This document shows positions 48,036 through 56,184 of a DNA stretch of 64,000 nucleotides, piece by piece. A model generated the notes under the pieces. It worked only from the letters and a program-made list of their open reading frames with translations, had not been told where the DNA came from and did not search any database. Position 1 is the stretch's first letter, and each line of letters begins with the position of its first letter. The stretch is from an uncultured Agathobacter sp. (GTDB taxonomy: Bacteria > Bacillota > Clostridia > Lachnospirales > Lachnospiraceae). The DNA is taken from the NCBI GenBank assembly GCA_910587655.1, contig CAJUND010000004.1:47937-111936 (forward strand). Direction: 5' to 3'. A program made the translations under genes and the position numbers.

Positions 48036-49763
48036 TTAACGCTCTTTTACAATTTTCCCATCCCCGGCGCGGTATACCGCATCACACCCCTCTATCGTGG
48101 TCAGCCGGTGTGCAATAATAATCATTGTCTTCTTTCCATGCAGGGCATTGATTGACCGCATGATTGCTTCCTCGGTTTCATTATCAAGCGCGGAGGTTGC
48201 CTCGTCAAACACAAGCACGTCCGGGTTTGTAAACAATGCACGTGCAATCCCGATCCGCTGTCTCTGTCCTCCGGACAGACGCACGCCGTTTTCTCCGACT
48301 GCTGTATCCAGACCGTCTGGAAGTTCCCTTACAAAATCTGCAAGCTGTGCCTCTTCCAGCGCCATCCAGACAGCTTCATCCGTGTGTTTATTTTTGGCAT
48401 GCCCAAACATGACATTCTCCCGGATGGTATCGTCCAGCATGAAAATCATCTGTGGAATATAACCGATATGGGAAAGCCAGCCCTGCATGTTTTCTGTAAC
48501 ATCCACGCCGTCTGCAAGCACCTGCCCTGCCTGCGGCTTCAACAGTCCAAGAAGAATATCAGCTGCGGTCGTCTTTCCTGCGCCGGAGGCGCCCACGATT
48601 CCGACGGAACTACCTACTGGAATAGCGAGGTCAGTACTGTCAAAAATTTTCTTTTCACCGCCCGGATAGGTGTAGTCAATTCCCCGAAAGCAGATTTCCT
48701 TATTCAGTGGGAGAGGCTCTGTTCCTCCGGAAACGGATACCGTTTTTTCTGATAGTACATCCAGGTTTTTAAGCATATTATCAAGTGCCGGCTCGTAAAA
48801 CGTCACCTGTGTCACACTGGCAAGTATCCGGTTTGCAGACGGCAGAAGCTTGACTGCCGCCATGACAAATGCCGAAAGCGACGGAATCAGGGAATCTATG
48901 GCATGTCCTGCTGCAATCATAATTCCGAGCACAGCCATCATGGAACATACCGAAACCAGTTCTATAAGGTTCCGCGGGATATTCTGCAGGGTACTGTTCC
49001 AGCGTGCGGAAGTTACCATTCTCTGTCCGTATTTCACAAAATTCTTAAGAAAAAAATCTTCTGTCCGCGTCACCTTTACTTCCTTGATTCCGGAAATTGA
49101 CTGCAGCAACCATTTATTTGCTGCCGCATATGTTTTCTGGTAGTTTTCCCCCTCCCTGCGCAGAAGCGGACTGATTACCTTAGAAATCAGCAGCATCAGA
49201 AGTATAAGGGATAATGCAACAAAAACTGTCATAAAAGGATTAATGACAAATATAGTAATTATAACTGAAAACGCCACAACTGCCTCGGTTGCAAATCCAA
49301 GAATGACTGACAGCATGTCAAATGAGTTACGTGCATCTTCCTGTACAATTCTTATAATTTCCCCCGACTGTGCCGAAAGAAAATATTCATACGGACGGTT
49401 TAAATACGCCTCCAGAAGCCTTGACTGTGTCATAAAACGGTTGTTGTACACAAAGCGGTACTGGATGGAATATTCAAAGGTCAGGTATGTCGTTTTTAAA
49501 ACAAATATAACTACCAGCATAACTATACAGCCGATGACAAAATCGGTGTGGTTCGTAATTCCCAGATTCCCACATATCCATGCACAAAATTTATTTTCCG
49601 TTATAATGTCCGGGTTCATGACTGCTGTTACCAGAGGCAGCATCATGGACACACCGAGTACTTCAAAAAATGCCCCAGTGAGCATCATGAAAAAGAGAAT
49701 GATTACACGGTTTCTCTGGTGTTTGTTTAGTAATCTGTAGAATTTTTTTAATACGAGTACCAT
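48036..49763 (-). CDS. ABC-type glycan flippase (PglK-like, fused membrane and ATPase domains)
   Basis: A 575-residue half-transporter from ATG 49763 (GGGGG upstream). Residues 1-320 hold six helices. The ATPase has Walker A GASGAGKTT, signature RLSGGQRQRIGIARAL, Walker B VLVFDEATSALD and the H-loop IAHRL. PglK/MsbA-type exporters of this shape flip lipid-linked oligosaccharides. It is the last gene of the polysaccharide operon and the only flippase seen there; no Wzx is present. The glycan cargo is inferred from context. Confidence 0.85.
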   Translation of the reverse strand: MVLVLKKFYRLLNKHQRNRVIILFFMMLTGAFFEVLGVSMMLPLVTAVMNPDIITENKFCAWICGNLGITNHTDFVIGCIVMLVVIFVLKTTYLTFEYSIQYRFVYNNRFMTQSRLLEAYLNRPYEYFLSAQSGEIIRIVQEDARNSFDMLSVILGFATEAVVAFSVIITIFVINPFMTVFVALSLILLMLLISKVISPLLRREGENYQKTYAAANKWLLQSISGIKEVKVTRTEDFFLKNFVKYGQRMVTSARWNSTLQNIPRNLIELVSVCSMMAVLGIMIAAGHAIDSLIPSLSAFVMAAVKLLPSANRILASVTQVTFYEPALDNMLKNLDVLSEKTVSVSGGTEPLPLNKEICFRGIDYTYPGGEKKIFDSTDLAIPVGSSVGIVGASGAGKTTAADILLGLLKPQAGQVLADGVDVTENMQGWLSHIGYIPQMIFMLDDTIRENVMFGHAKNKHTDEAVWMALEEAQLADFVRELPDGLDTAVGENGVRLSGGQRQRIGIARALFTNPDVLVFDEATSALDNETEEAIMRSINALHGKKTMIIIAHRLTTIEGCDAVYRAGDGKIVKER

Positions 49764-49920
49764 AATAATTTCCCCCACCTGACACTGTCTGCTTTATTTC
49801 ACAGATTATGCTTTTGTCTGCTTTTTAATTGTTTTCTTATTCTACAGCTGGTAAAATTGAATTTTCATAGTTTTCAGAAAGTGTAAAAATATGTAACCAT
49901 TCGACTGCCCTCAATTAAAA

Positions 49921-51036
49921 CTAATACGTCTTTACGTTCCTTTTATCAGGCAGAACGCAAATATCACGAAACATACCATTATTTAAAGTCAGCACCGCAG
50001 CCGCGCCTCCACAATGTGCACCGATAAAATAATCACATTTTGACAGTATCACCACCTCATAAACATACGTAAGGATATTGTCAATTGAATTTTGCCTATT
50101 TTTATTAAATGTATCATAAACCGCACTCTGTTTTATTTCAAACGCTGGAATTTCCATTTTTCTAATATCATTGACTGTATTTCTCTCCTTGTCAATGACT
50201 ATTAAATCATTTTCAAACTCCGCTTTGAATAAATCAATACTTTCACAAAATTCTGCAGACAAAAAAATTTTTTTATATTTCCATTTTTTCTTATACTCCT
50301 TCGCAAGAGATATAACGTCTTTTATATCGGGATTCAAAGGATGTTTTTTAAATACCTTTTTATCCATGCCTGTATACAGGCTGTTTCCTTCTTCCGTAAA
50401 ACTTTCACGTAACATAACCCCCATCACAGGATGTTCATTTTTAAAATAAGTGTCCAAAAAAACGTTACACCATTCTTGTATTTCTGGTCGCAGTTTCCAG
50501 CATTGTTCTGCATAACTATATGCTTTTTTATAATAGCTTCTCCATTTTTCCTGCGTTACGTGTATCCTATAATCATTTCTTCTTCCATTTATCTCTTTAC
50601 ATGTTTTATTATCAAAACACAAATCCCCTCCCAATGTTTCCACCATCACACATCCTGATTTGATAGCATCATCTACTGTAATTTCCTGCTCAAATACATA
50701 ATCCCATAAATTACACTCTCCATCCCTTCCAGCAGCATAAGCTTCCTCGCATTCCCAGTCAATAATAGGTATTAACCCTTCTTTTTTTGCATACTGAAAT
50801 TGCGATAAATAATTAATTGCAGTTGAAAATACACCCATACTCGGATAAACAAAACGGAATATGCAATATACTATTTCTCCCTTTCCAACAGTATGTAGCA
50901 CCATATATTTTTCCTTTTTCAAAATCTCTTCATATATTAATTTTTCTAGCTTCTTACGCCATCTATAGGGAAAACCACCAAAAATCCTTCTATAACTATT
51001 CATCATTTTTCTTTTCATATTTTCCGTTACAGACAT
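49921..51036 (-). CDS. Polysaccharide-cluster protein, possible fucosyltransferase-like enzyme
   Basis: A 371-residue soluble protein, AT-rich relative to its neighbours. Segments such as HPVMGVMLRESFTEEGNS, KKIFLSAEFCESIDLFKAEF and the C-terminal SKCDYFIGAHCGGAAAVLTLNNG recall the GDP-binding half of fucosyltransferase-like (NodZ/GT23-type) folds. The usual HxRRxD motif is not clear. The N-terminus is basic (KRKMMNSYRRIF) without a membrane helix. It sits between a GT4 glycosyltransferase and the flippase gene, so glycan assembly or decoration is likely. Family call tentative. Confidence 0.5.
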   Translation of the reverse strand: MSVTENMKRKMMNSYRRIFGGFPYRWRKKLEKLIYEEILKKEKYMVLHTVGKGEIVYCIFRFVYPSMGVFSTAINYLSQFQYAKKEGLIPIIDWECEEAYAAGRDGECNLWDYVFEQEITVDDAIKSGCVMVETLGGDLCFDNKTCKEINGRRNDYRIHVTQEKWRSYYKKAYSYAEQCWKLRPEIQEWCNVFLDTYFKNEHPVMGVMLRESFTEEGNSLYTGMDKKVFKKHPLNPDIKDVISLAKEYKKKWKYKKIFLSAEFCESIDLFKAEFENDLIVIDKERNTVNDIRKMEIPAFEIKQSAVYDTFNKNRQNSIDNILTYVYEVVILSKCDYFIGAHCGGAAAVLTLNNGMFRDICVLPDKRNVKTY

Positions 51037-51133
51037 TCCATTTCCTTTCTTTGATCCATACTTATCAGTATTAAATTTTTGTTAGAAAACAAAAATAAAA
51101 CTATATTCAGAAAGAACATCAAGCTAATCAAAA

Positions 51134-52351
51134 TCAGTTTTCAGAGCACTCAATTATATACTCTCTGTAAAATTTTATTCTTCTCTCATTATTTCTGCTT
51201 GGTTCATATTTCCTAGCCGCCTCAAAATTTCTTTCTGAGTATTCAAGCAACATTTTCACATTAAGAGATTCCAGAAAGTCAGCAATCTGTCTGACATCTT
51301 TTCTTTTAAACAAACACTTTTCATCAAGCAGTTCCGGAATCCCTCCTACTTTACTTCCAAATGCCGGCAATCCCTTACTCATGGCCTCTACCAATGATCT
51401 GGGCAGTCCTTCTATTAGGCTTGGCTGGATATATATATCCACTTCACCAAGAAATTCCATGACCTTATCATGTGGCATTGCTCCCAGAAAATGCACACAT
51501 TCAGAAATCCCAAGTCTTCCTGTAAGATTTTTTAATTTTCTGCTGTTTCCATCTCCAATACAATAATACTCAAACCGATTGTTTCCACGTTTTTTCAATT
51601 CTGCCAATGCCTGTATGACAAATTTCTGACCTTTATAATCCACACCCACAGAACCAACTGTGGCAATTTTATACTTCCCTTTATGATTCCTGATTTTTTC
51701 ACTCCTGTTATGAAGCACCTGTATATCCGTGTCCGGTATGTCCACATCAGATACTGCTATCTGTTTTCCCATTGCAGGATATCTTGTTTGCAAAAAAAAC
51801 TCTGTAACATAACAGACATAATCTGCATTTTTGATTATTTTTCTTGTACTGAAAAAAGAATATGGTGCCAGTATTTTTCCCCTGACTCCATGATTCCACA
51901 TTGCATCCCATGAACAGCCTACACTTTCCACAAGCACTTTTTTGTGATATTTATTTATTATTCTTTGAAACGCAGCTGCTGACATGGAAGAAAACGTCCG
52001 AACAATGACCGCATCTGATTTTTGAATTTCCCTTTCTACCAGCTGGTAATTATATTTTTTTACTGACAAGGAAAGATAGCTTTTCACATTTTCATACCTG
52101 TCTTTAACACAATATACTTCAATATTTTCTTCCGGCTTTGCTTCATAATTTCCTTTTGCCGTTTTGCTGTTAATAATACCTCTGCATTTTCTGCACACCA
52201 CTACAAGCACATCACAAATATCCATATATCTTTTCCACATACCAACCGAAAATTCACCTGGAAAATAAAAAGTTCCTGTCTGGTCTTCCACAAGCTTTAC
52301 TGCATCCGCCAGCAGCAGTATTCTATGTACTTTCATCATTCCATTTTCCAC
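51134..52351 (-). CDS. Glycosyltransferase, family 4
   Basis: A GT-B glycosyltransferase of 405 residues. The C-terminal half has the nucleotide-sugar binding pattern KIATVGSVGVDYKGQKFVIQAL and IYIQPSLIEGLPRSLVEAMSKGLPAFGSKVGGIPELL, the retaining GT4 E-x7-E region. It probably adds one sugar to the lipid-linked repeat on the cytoplasmic face. It overlaps the polymerase gene by 16 bp. Confidence 0.88.
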   Translation of the reverse strand: MENGMMKVHRILLLADAVKLVEDQTGTFYFPGEFSVGMWKRYMDICDVLVVVCRKCRGIINSKTAKGNYEAKPEENIEVYCVKDRYENVKSYLSLSVKKYNYQLVEREIQKSDAVIVRTFSSMSAAAFQRIINKYHKKVLVESVGCSWDAMWNHGVRGKILAPYSFFSTRKIIKNADYVCYVTEFFLQTRYPAMGKQIAVSDVDIPDTDIQVLHNRSEKIRNHKGKYKIATVGSVGVDYKGQKFVIQALAELKKRGNNRFEYYCIGDGNSRKLKNLTGRLGISECVHFLGAMPHDKVMEFLGEVDIYIQPSLIEGLPRSLVEAMSKGLPAFGSKVGGIPELLDEKCLFKRKDVRQIADFLESLNVKMLLEYSERNFEAARKYEPSRNNERRIKFYREYIIECSEN

Positions 52352-53610
52352 TTTTCCTCCTCCTTATTCGCCACTGCTATAAGTTTCGTCTTCCCATGTC
52401 CGGTCAGAAACATCCCTCTTTGTATGCCGTACCCAATGACAAATACCAGCCAGAATACAGGCTGCCTGTAATGAACCAGTGTACAACTCTCTATAAACAG
52501 TGAAAAATAAACTGCCAGATATTTTATATCCAGTTTCCGTATACTGAAAATACACCAGATAAACAATAAAGCAAATGGAATGATACCATAACAAAACAGT
52601 ATTCCCGGAAAAGTACTGTGTATTTCCCCTGTATACCATGTGTTAAACCTGGCATTTCCACCTTCCCCAGCTCCAAAAAAACAGTATTGAGGAAATTCCC
52701 ATACCCTGCTGATTCCCCTTTCTTCAAAGGCATTCCTGCCACCGGAGGTCAGCCCCTTTCCCTGCTTTACCGTTGAAACGGTTTCCTTCCACCGGTCCCA
52801 CACCGTGTAACTGCTACTGCCACCCATAACTCTTGTAACACAGACAGCCAGTACCACCACGCAACCCATAATTGCAAAAGCTGCAAGAATCTTTTTTCTT
52901 CCAATACTTTTCACAATTTTTTTACACCAGACATATGATCCACCCAGAAGCTCAAACACAAAGATTAATGCAACACATAATGTCATTCCCCTTGAGGCTG
53001 ATTTTATAATAAGAAACATTGCAAATCCTACTGCAAGACCATCACCAAATCCAAATCTTGAGGTATATATTCCATATATGAAAATAAATATACCGCACAT
53101 CATCAGATAAAATGCAAACTGGTTCGGATCATTAAATGTCCCCTTATATCTAACTTCACCATACCACCGCCCCATATGGAATAGGTAAATGGCAAACTGT
53201 ACGTATACCGTAAGTTTAAAAATTTGGACAAGTTTTTCCAGCAGTTTTTCTTCCAAAAGCAATTCATATGAGAGTATCAGAAAAATTAAATTAAACAACC
53301 AGTAAAACAACGCATGAATAAACTGGATGTCATGCATTTTCACAGCATAAAAAATATTTACAATGCCTGCACCAGTAACAAACAGATAAAATAAATGCAT
53401 AAGCCTGAAATCCATTAGTCTGTTTTTACATAGTCCACACAGTATTGACAAAATCCATGATGCAAGCAAACAGACTTCTGCCATCTGTACTGTTCCTGAC
53501 GCTTTGAGATAAAAAGGTTTTAATATAAAATATAAATAGTATAATGAAACAACCGGATTCACCCGCTTATTATCTAATGAACGTTTCACATGTATTTGTA
53601 ACACATCCAC
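52336..53610 (-). CDS. O-antigen polymerase/ligase-like membrane protein
   Basis: A 424-residue protein with about ten to twelve membrane helices. A periplasmic-type loop carries RNAFEERGISRVWEFPQYCFFGAGEGGNAR and EIHSTFPGILFCYGIIPFALL, the pattern of the Wzy/WaaL family. GTFNDPNQFAFYLM is another common family motif. The likely role is polymerisation of the exported repeat, or ligation of glycan to an acceptor. GGGAGA lies 4 bases before the ATG. Confidence 0.82.
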   Translation of the reverse strand: MDVLQIHVKRSLDNKRVNPVVSLYYLYFILKPFYLKASGTVQMAEVCLLASWILSILCGLCKNRLMDFRLMHLFYLFVTGAGIVNIFYAVKMHDIQFIHALFYWLFNLIFLILSYELLLEEKLLEKLVQIFKLTVYVQFAIYLFHMGRWYGEVRYKGTFNDPNQFAFYLMMCGIFIFIYGIYTSRFGFGDGLAVGFAMFLIIKSASRGMTLCVALIFVFELLGGSYVWCKKIVKSIGRKKILAAFAIMGCVVVLAVCVTRVMGGSSSYTVWDRWKETVSTVKQGKGLTSGGRNAFEERGISRVWEFPQYCFFGAGEGGNARFNTWYTGEIHSTFPGILFCYGIIPFALLFIWCIFSIRKLDIKYLAVYFSLFIESCTLVHYRQPVFWLVFVIGYGIQRGMFLTGHGKTKLIAVANKEEEKWKME

Positions 53611-53656
53611 TCTCCCTATTCATTCCTTATATAACAGTAAAGCTACTTAACAAATA

Positions 53657-54814
53657 TTATTCTTTAATCCCTATCCTTAAAATTAACCCATATACTTTCT
53701 TCATTCTTCCTATCACCTTCTCCTTTGAAAAATATTCACGGATTTTTCCTATATTGTATTTTCTATAATCTTTATGTTGACTTACTGTTTTCCCAATCAT
53801 TTCTTTCCATTCCCTGATACATATAGGACTTTTTACCAGATAACCGCCTGCATTATTTTGAATCAAATCCCGGTTCCCCCGGATATCACTACATATGCAC
53901 GGAAGTCCTGATGCCATCGCCTCCATTAACGAAACATTCAATCCCTCCCTGATGGACGGAAGCAGGTAAATGTCCGCTGCCTGCATCAGCTCCGGCACAT
54001 CCGTCCGGTATCCCAGCAGATGAACCTGGCTACGAATCTTCAGACCGTCCGCCAGTTCCAGCAGTTCCCCTTTTAATTCCCCCTGACCTGCAATGAAATA
54101 ATTCAGGTTTTTATTGTTTATTTCTGCCAGCGCGCGGATTACTGTGGCATGGTTTTTGTTTTTGTTCAGCTCCCCGACAGACAGAAGCATGATATCTGGT
54201 TTCTGCAGTCCCAGCTCTGTTCGTTTCTTTTCCGCCATGACAGTATCCGGCCTGAACTTTTCCGTGTCAATTCCTACTCCCGGGACATATATTGTCTTTT
54301 TTGCATAAAGTCTCCTTTTTGCCCGTATGTAGTCCTCCCTATTAATGGTTATTAACACATCCGTCCATCGCGAGCAGAGCCATTCCACCGGGTAATACAA
54401 AAGCCAGTTTATTAACGGTGCGCCTTTGTAGAAATGGAACCCATGGGCAGTGTAAATTACTTTCACACGGTTCCTTCGGCAGACCATCCTGCATACCGCT
54501 GCGGCCACCGGAGTGTGGCAGTGGACAAACCGGAAACCTTCCTTTTTTACCAGTCTGTCCGTCTGCCGGTATGACTGCACAAGACTTTTTATGTCTCCTG
54601 GAGCTCTGCTGAATTCTATCTGGTGACAGCTCACCTTCAGTTCTTTCAGCCTATATATAAATTCCTTTGTTCTTTCTTCTGTCCATACGGATGTATCATT
54701 AAAATTGCACGCCACATGCACTTTATATCCCATTTCAAAAAGCAGCCCAATGTTTTCCATATTAAACTGTCCTATCATTGACGGCACGGCTGCCACCATA
54801 AGCATTTTTTTCAT
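53657..54814 (-). CDS. Glycosyltransferase, family 4 (EpsD/PglA-like)
   Basis: A 385-residue GT-B enzyme: N-terminal MVAAVPSMIGQFNMENIGLLFEMGYKVHVACNF, acceptor-side YTAHGFHFYKGAPLINWLLYYPVEWLCSRWTD, and donor-side LLSVGELNKNKNHATVIRAL with DIYLLPSIREGLNVSLMEAMASGLP. The HGFHFYKGAP segment is shared with enzymes adding the second sugar to undecaprenyl-linked intermediates. It is placed just after the initiating enzymes of the operon, which fits that step. Confidence 0.88.
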   Translation of the reverse strand: MKKMLMVAAVPSMIGQFNMENIGLLFEMGYKVHVACNFNDTSVWTEERTKEFIYRLKELKVSCHQIEFSRAPGDIKSLVQSYRQTDRLVKKEGFRFVHCHTPVAAAVCRMVCRRNRVKVIYTAHGFHFYKGAPLINWLLYYPVEWLCSRWTDVLITINREDYIRAKRRLYAKKTIYVPGVGIDTEKFRPDTVMAEKKRTELGLQKPDIMLLSVGELNKNKNHATVIRALAEINNKNLNYFIAGQGELKGELLELADGLKIRSQVHLLGYRTDVPELMQAADIYLLPSIREGLNVSLMEAMASGLPCICSDIRGNRDLIQNNAGGYLVKSPICIREWKEMIGKTVSQHKDYRKYNIGKIREYFSKEKVIGRMKKVYGLILRIGIKE

Positions 54815-54820
54815 ACTGCC

Positions 54821-55420
54821 TTATTTCTTTTCTGCCGGAACCCCAACATACGTCCCGGCCTCCCTTATATCCTTTATTAACACTGCTCCTGCCCCAGTCA
54901 TACAGTCACTGCAGATGGTTACGTTATTACTTACGGTTGCTCCCGCGCCAATCCATGTCCTATCACCAATGTTTACGTTTCCTGCCACATGTGCCCCGAC
55001 AGCAACATGCACAAAATTCCCAAGCACACAGTCATGGTCAACGGAAGATGCCGTGTTGATGATGCAACCAGTCCCCATTTTGCTTCCCGGATTAATAACA
55101 GCCCCCGCCATTACAACGGTTCCTGCACCCAGTACCACATCCTTCGCCACTACAGCAGACGGATGAACAAGTGTAGCCAGTCGGGCTTCTTCAATACTGC
55201 CTGATATCCGCTGCCTGCTTGCTGCGTTTCCAATCGCTACTGCCACATCCCCGCTTATGTCCTGCACTATGCTGCTTTTTCCCGTTACGGGATGCCCGCC
55301 GCAGAATTTTATACTTTCATCATCATCCAGAAACACGATTTCATTGTATCCGCATAATTCTGCAATGTCAGCTATTACCCTGCCATGTCCGGACGCCCCG
55401 ATAATAACCAGTTTTTTCAT
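54821..55420 (-). CDS. PglD/NeuD-like sugar O/N-acetyltransferase
   Basis: A 199-residue acyltransferase. The N-terminal Rossmann-like sugar-nucleotide domain is LVIIGASGHGRVIADIAELCGYNEIVFLDDDES, followed by a left-handed beta helix of hexapeptide repeats with the catalytic His in SVDHDCVLGNFVHVAVGAH. With the aminotransferase and PglC-like genes directly upstream this matches the bacillosamine pathway, where PglD acetylates the 4-amino sugar. It overlaps the sugar transferase gene by 4 bp. Confidence 0.88.
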   Translation of the reverse strand: MKKLVIIGASGHGRVIADIAELCGYNEIVFLDDDESIKFCGGHPVTGKSSIVQDISGDVAVAIGNAASRQRISGSIEEARLATLVHPSAVVAKDVVLGAGTVVMAGAVINPGSKMGTGCIINTASSVDHDCVLGNFVHVAVGAHVAGNVNIGDRTWIGAGATVSNNVTICSDCMTGAGAVLIKDIREAGTYVGVPAEKK

Positions 55421-56184
55421 GCTGTAAATTCTTCCATCGTCGCAGACGTTGCACTGCTTATCCCATCCTTTTTCAGCACCGCTTCTACTGTCTTTAGCAG
55501 TATCCTTACATCCCCTGCAAACGTCACTTTATTGACGTACCTAACATCATCCGCAAACTTTTCCTCCCACGAAATCCCGTTCCGTCCGCTGACCTGCGCA
55601 AGCCCGGTCAGCCCCGGCTTCACGTCATGCCGGTGTTTCTGCCCCAGGCTGTAACGCGGCAGGTATTCCACCAGCAGCGGCCTCGGTCCCACCAGCGACA
55701 TATCCCCCTTCAATATATTAAACAGCTCCGGCAGCTCATCCAGACTCGTACTCCTTAACCACTTCCCGAACTTCGTCAGCCGTTTTTCATCCGGCAGCAG
55801 CTGCCCGTCTTTATCCGTTTCATCCGTCATGGTGCGGAATTTATACAACGTAAATATTTTTTCATCCAGTCCCGGACGCTCCTGCTTAAACAGAACGGGC
55901 GAACCAAGTTTCAGCCTGACAAGAAACACTGTGGTTCCCATAACCGGAAGCAGCGGAACAAGCGCCATTGCCGTGATAACAATATCCAGCGGCCGTTTGA
56001 TAACAGCCTCATACGGTCCGTACGGGACATGCGGCCCTTTCGCTTCCTTCTGCTTTCTTTTTGTTTCCATAAAAACAAATAAGGCAGACGCAGCAGCCAG
56101 TGCTGAAAATAAAATAACTTTTGTTTTTTTCTCCATTTGCCAGCCGCCCCTTTCCGGCGGAATATTTTCCTGCTGCCGTTTCAT
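55417..56184 (-). CDS. Undecaprenyl-phosphate phosphoglycosyl transferase (PglC-like)
   Basis: Initiating enzyme that loads the first sugar-phosphate on undecaprenyl phosphate. The 255-residue product carries KRPLDIVITAMALVPLLPVM (re-entrant helix) and KFRTMTDETDKDGQLLPDEKRLTKFG. STSLDELPELFNILKGDMSLVGPRP includes the catalytic Asp-Glu. The ATG at 56184 overlaps the aminotransferase stop (ATGA); an ATG at 56136 has AAAGGGG upstream and may be the true start. An extra N-terminal helix (ILFSALAAASALFVFM) is added to the usual monotopic form. Confidence 0.92.
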   Translation of the reverse strand: MKRQQENIPPERGGWQMEKKTKVILFSALAAASALFVFMETKRKQKEAKGPHVPYGPYEAVIKRPLDIVITAMALVPLLPVMGTTVFLVRLKLGSPVLFKQERPGLDEKIFTLYKFRTMTDETDKDGQLLPDEKRLTKFGKWLRSTSLDELPELFNILKGDMSLVGPRPLLVEYLPRYSLGQKHRHDVKPGLTGLAQVSGRNGISWEEKFADDVRYVNKVTFAGDVRILLKTVEAVLKKDGISSATSATMEEFTA

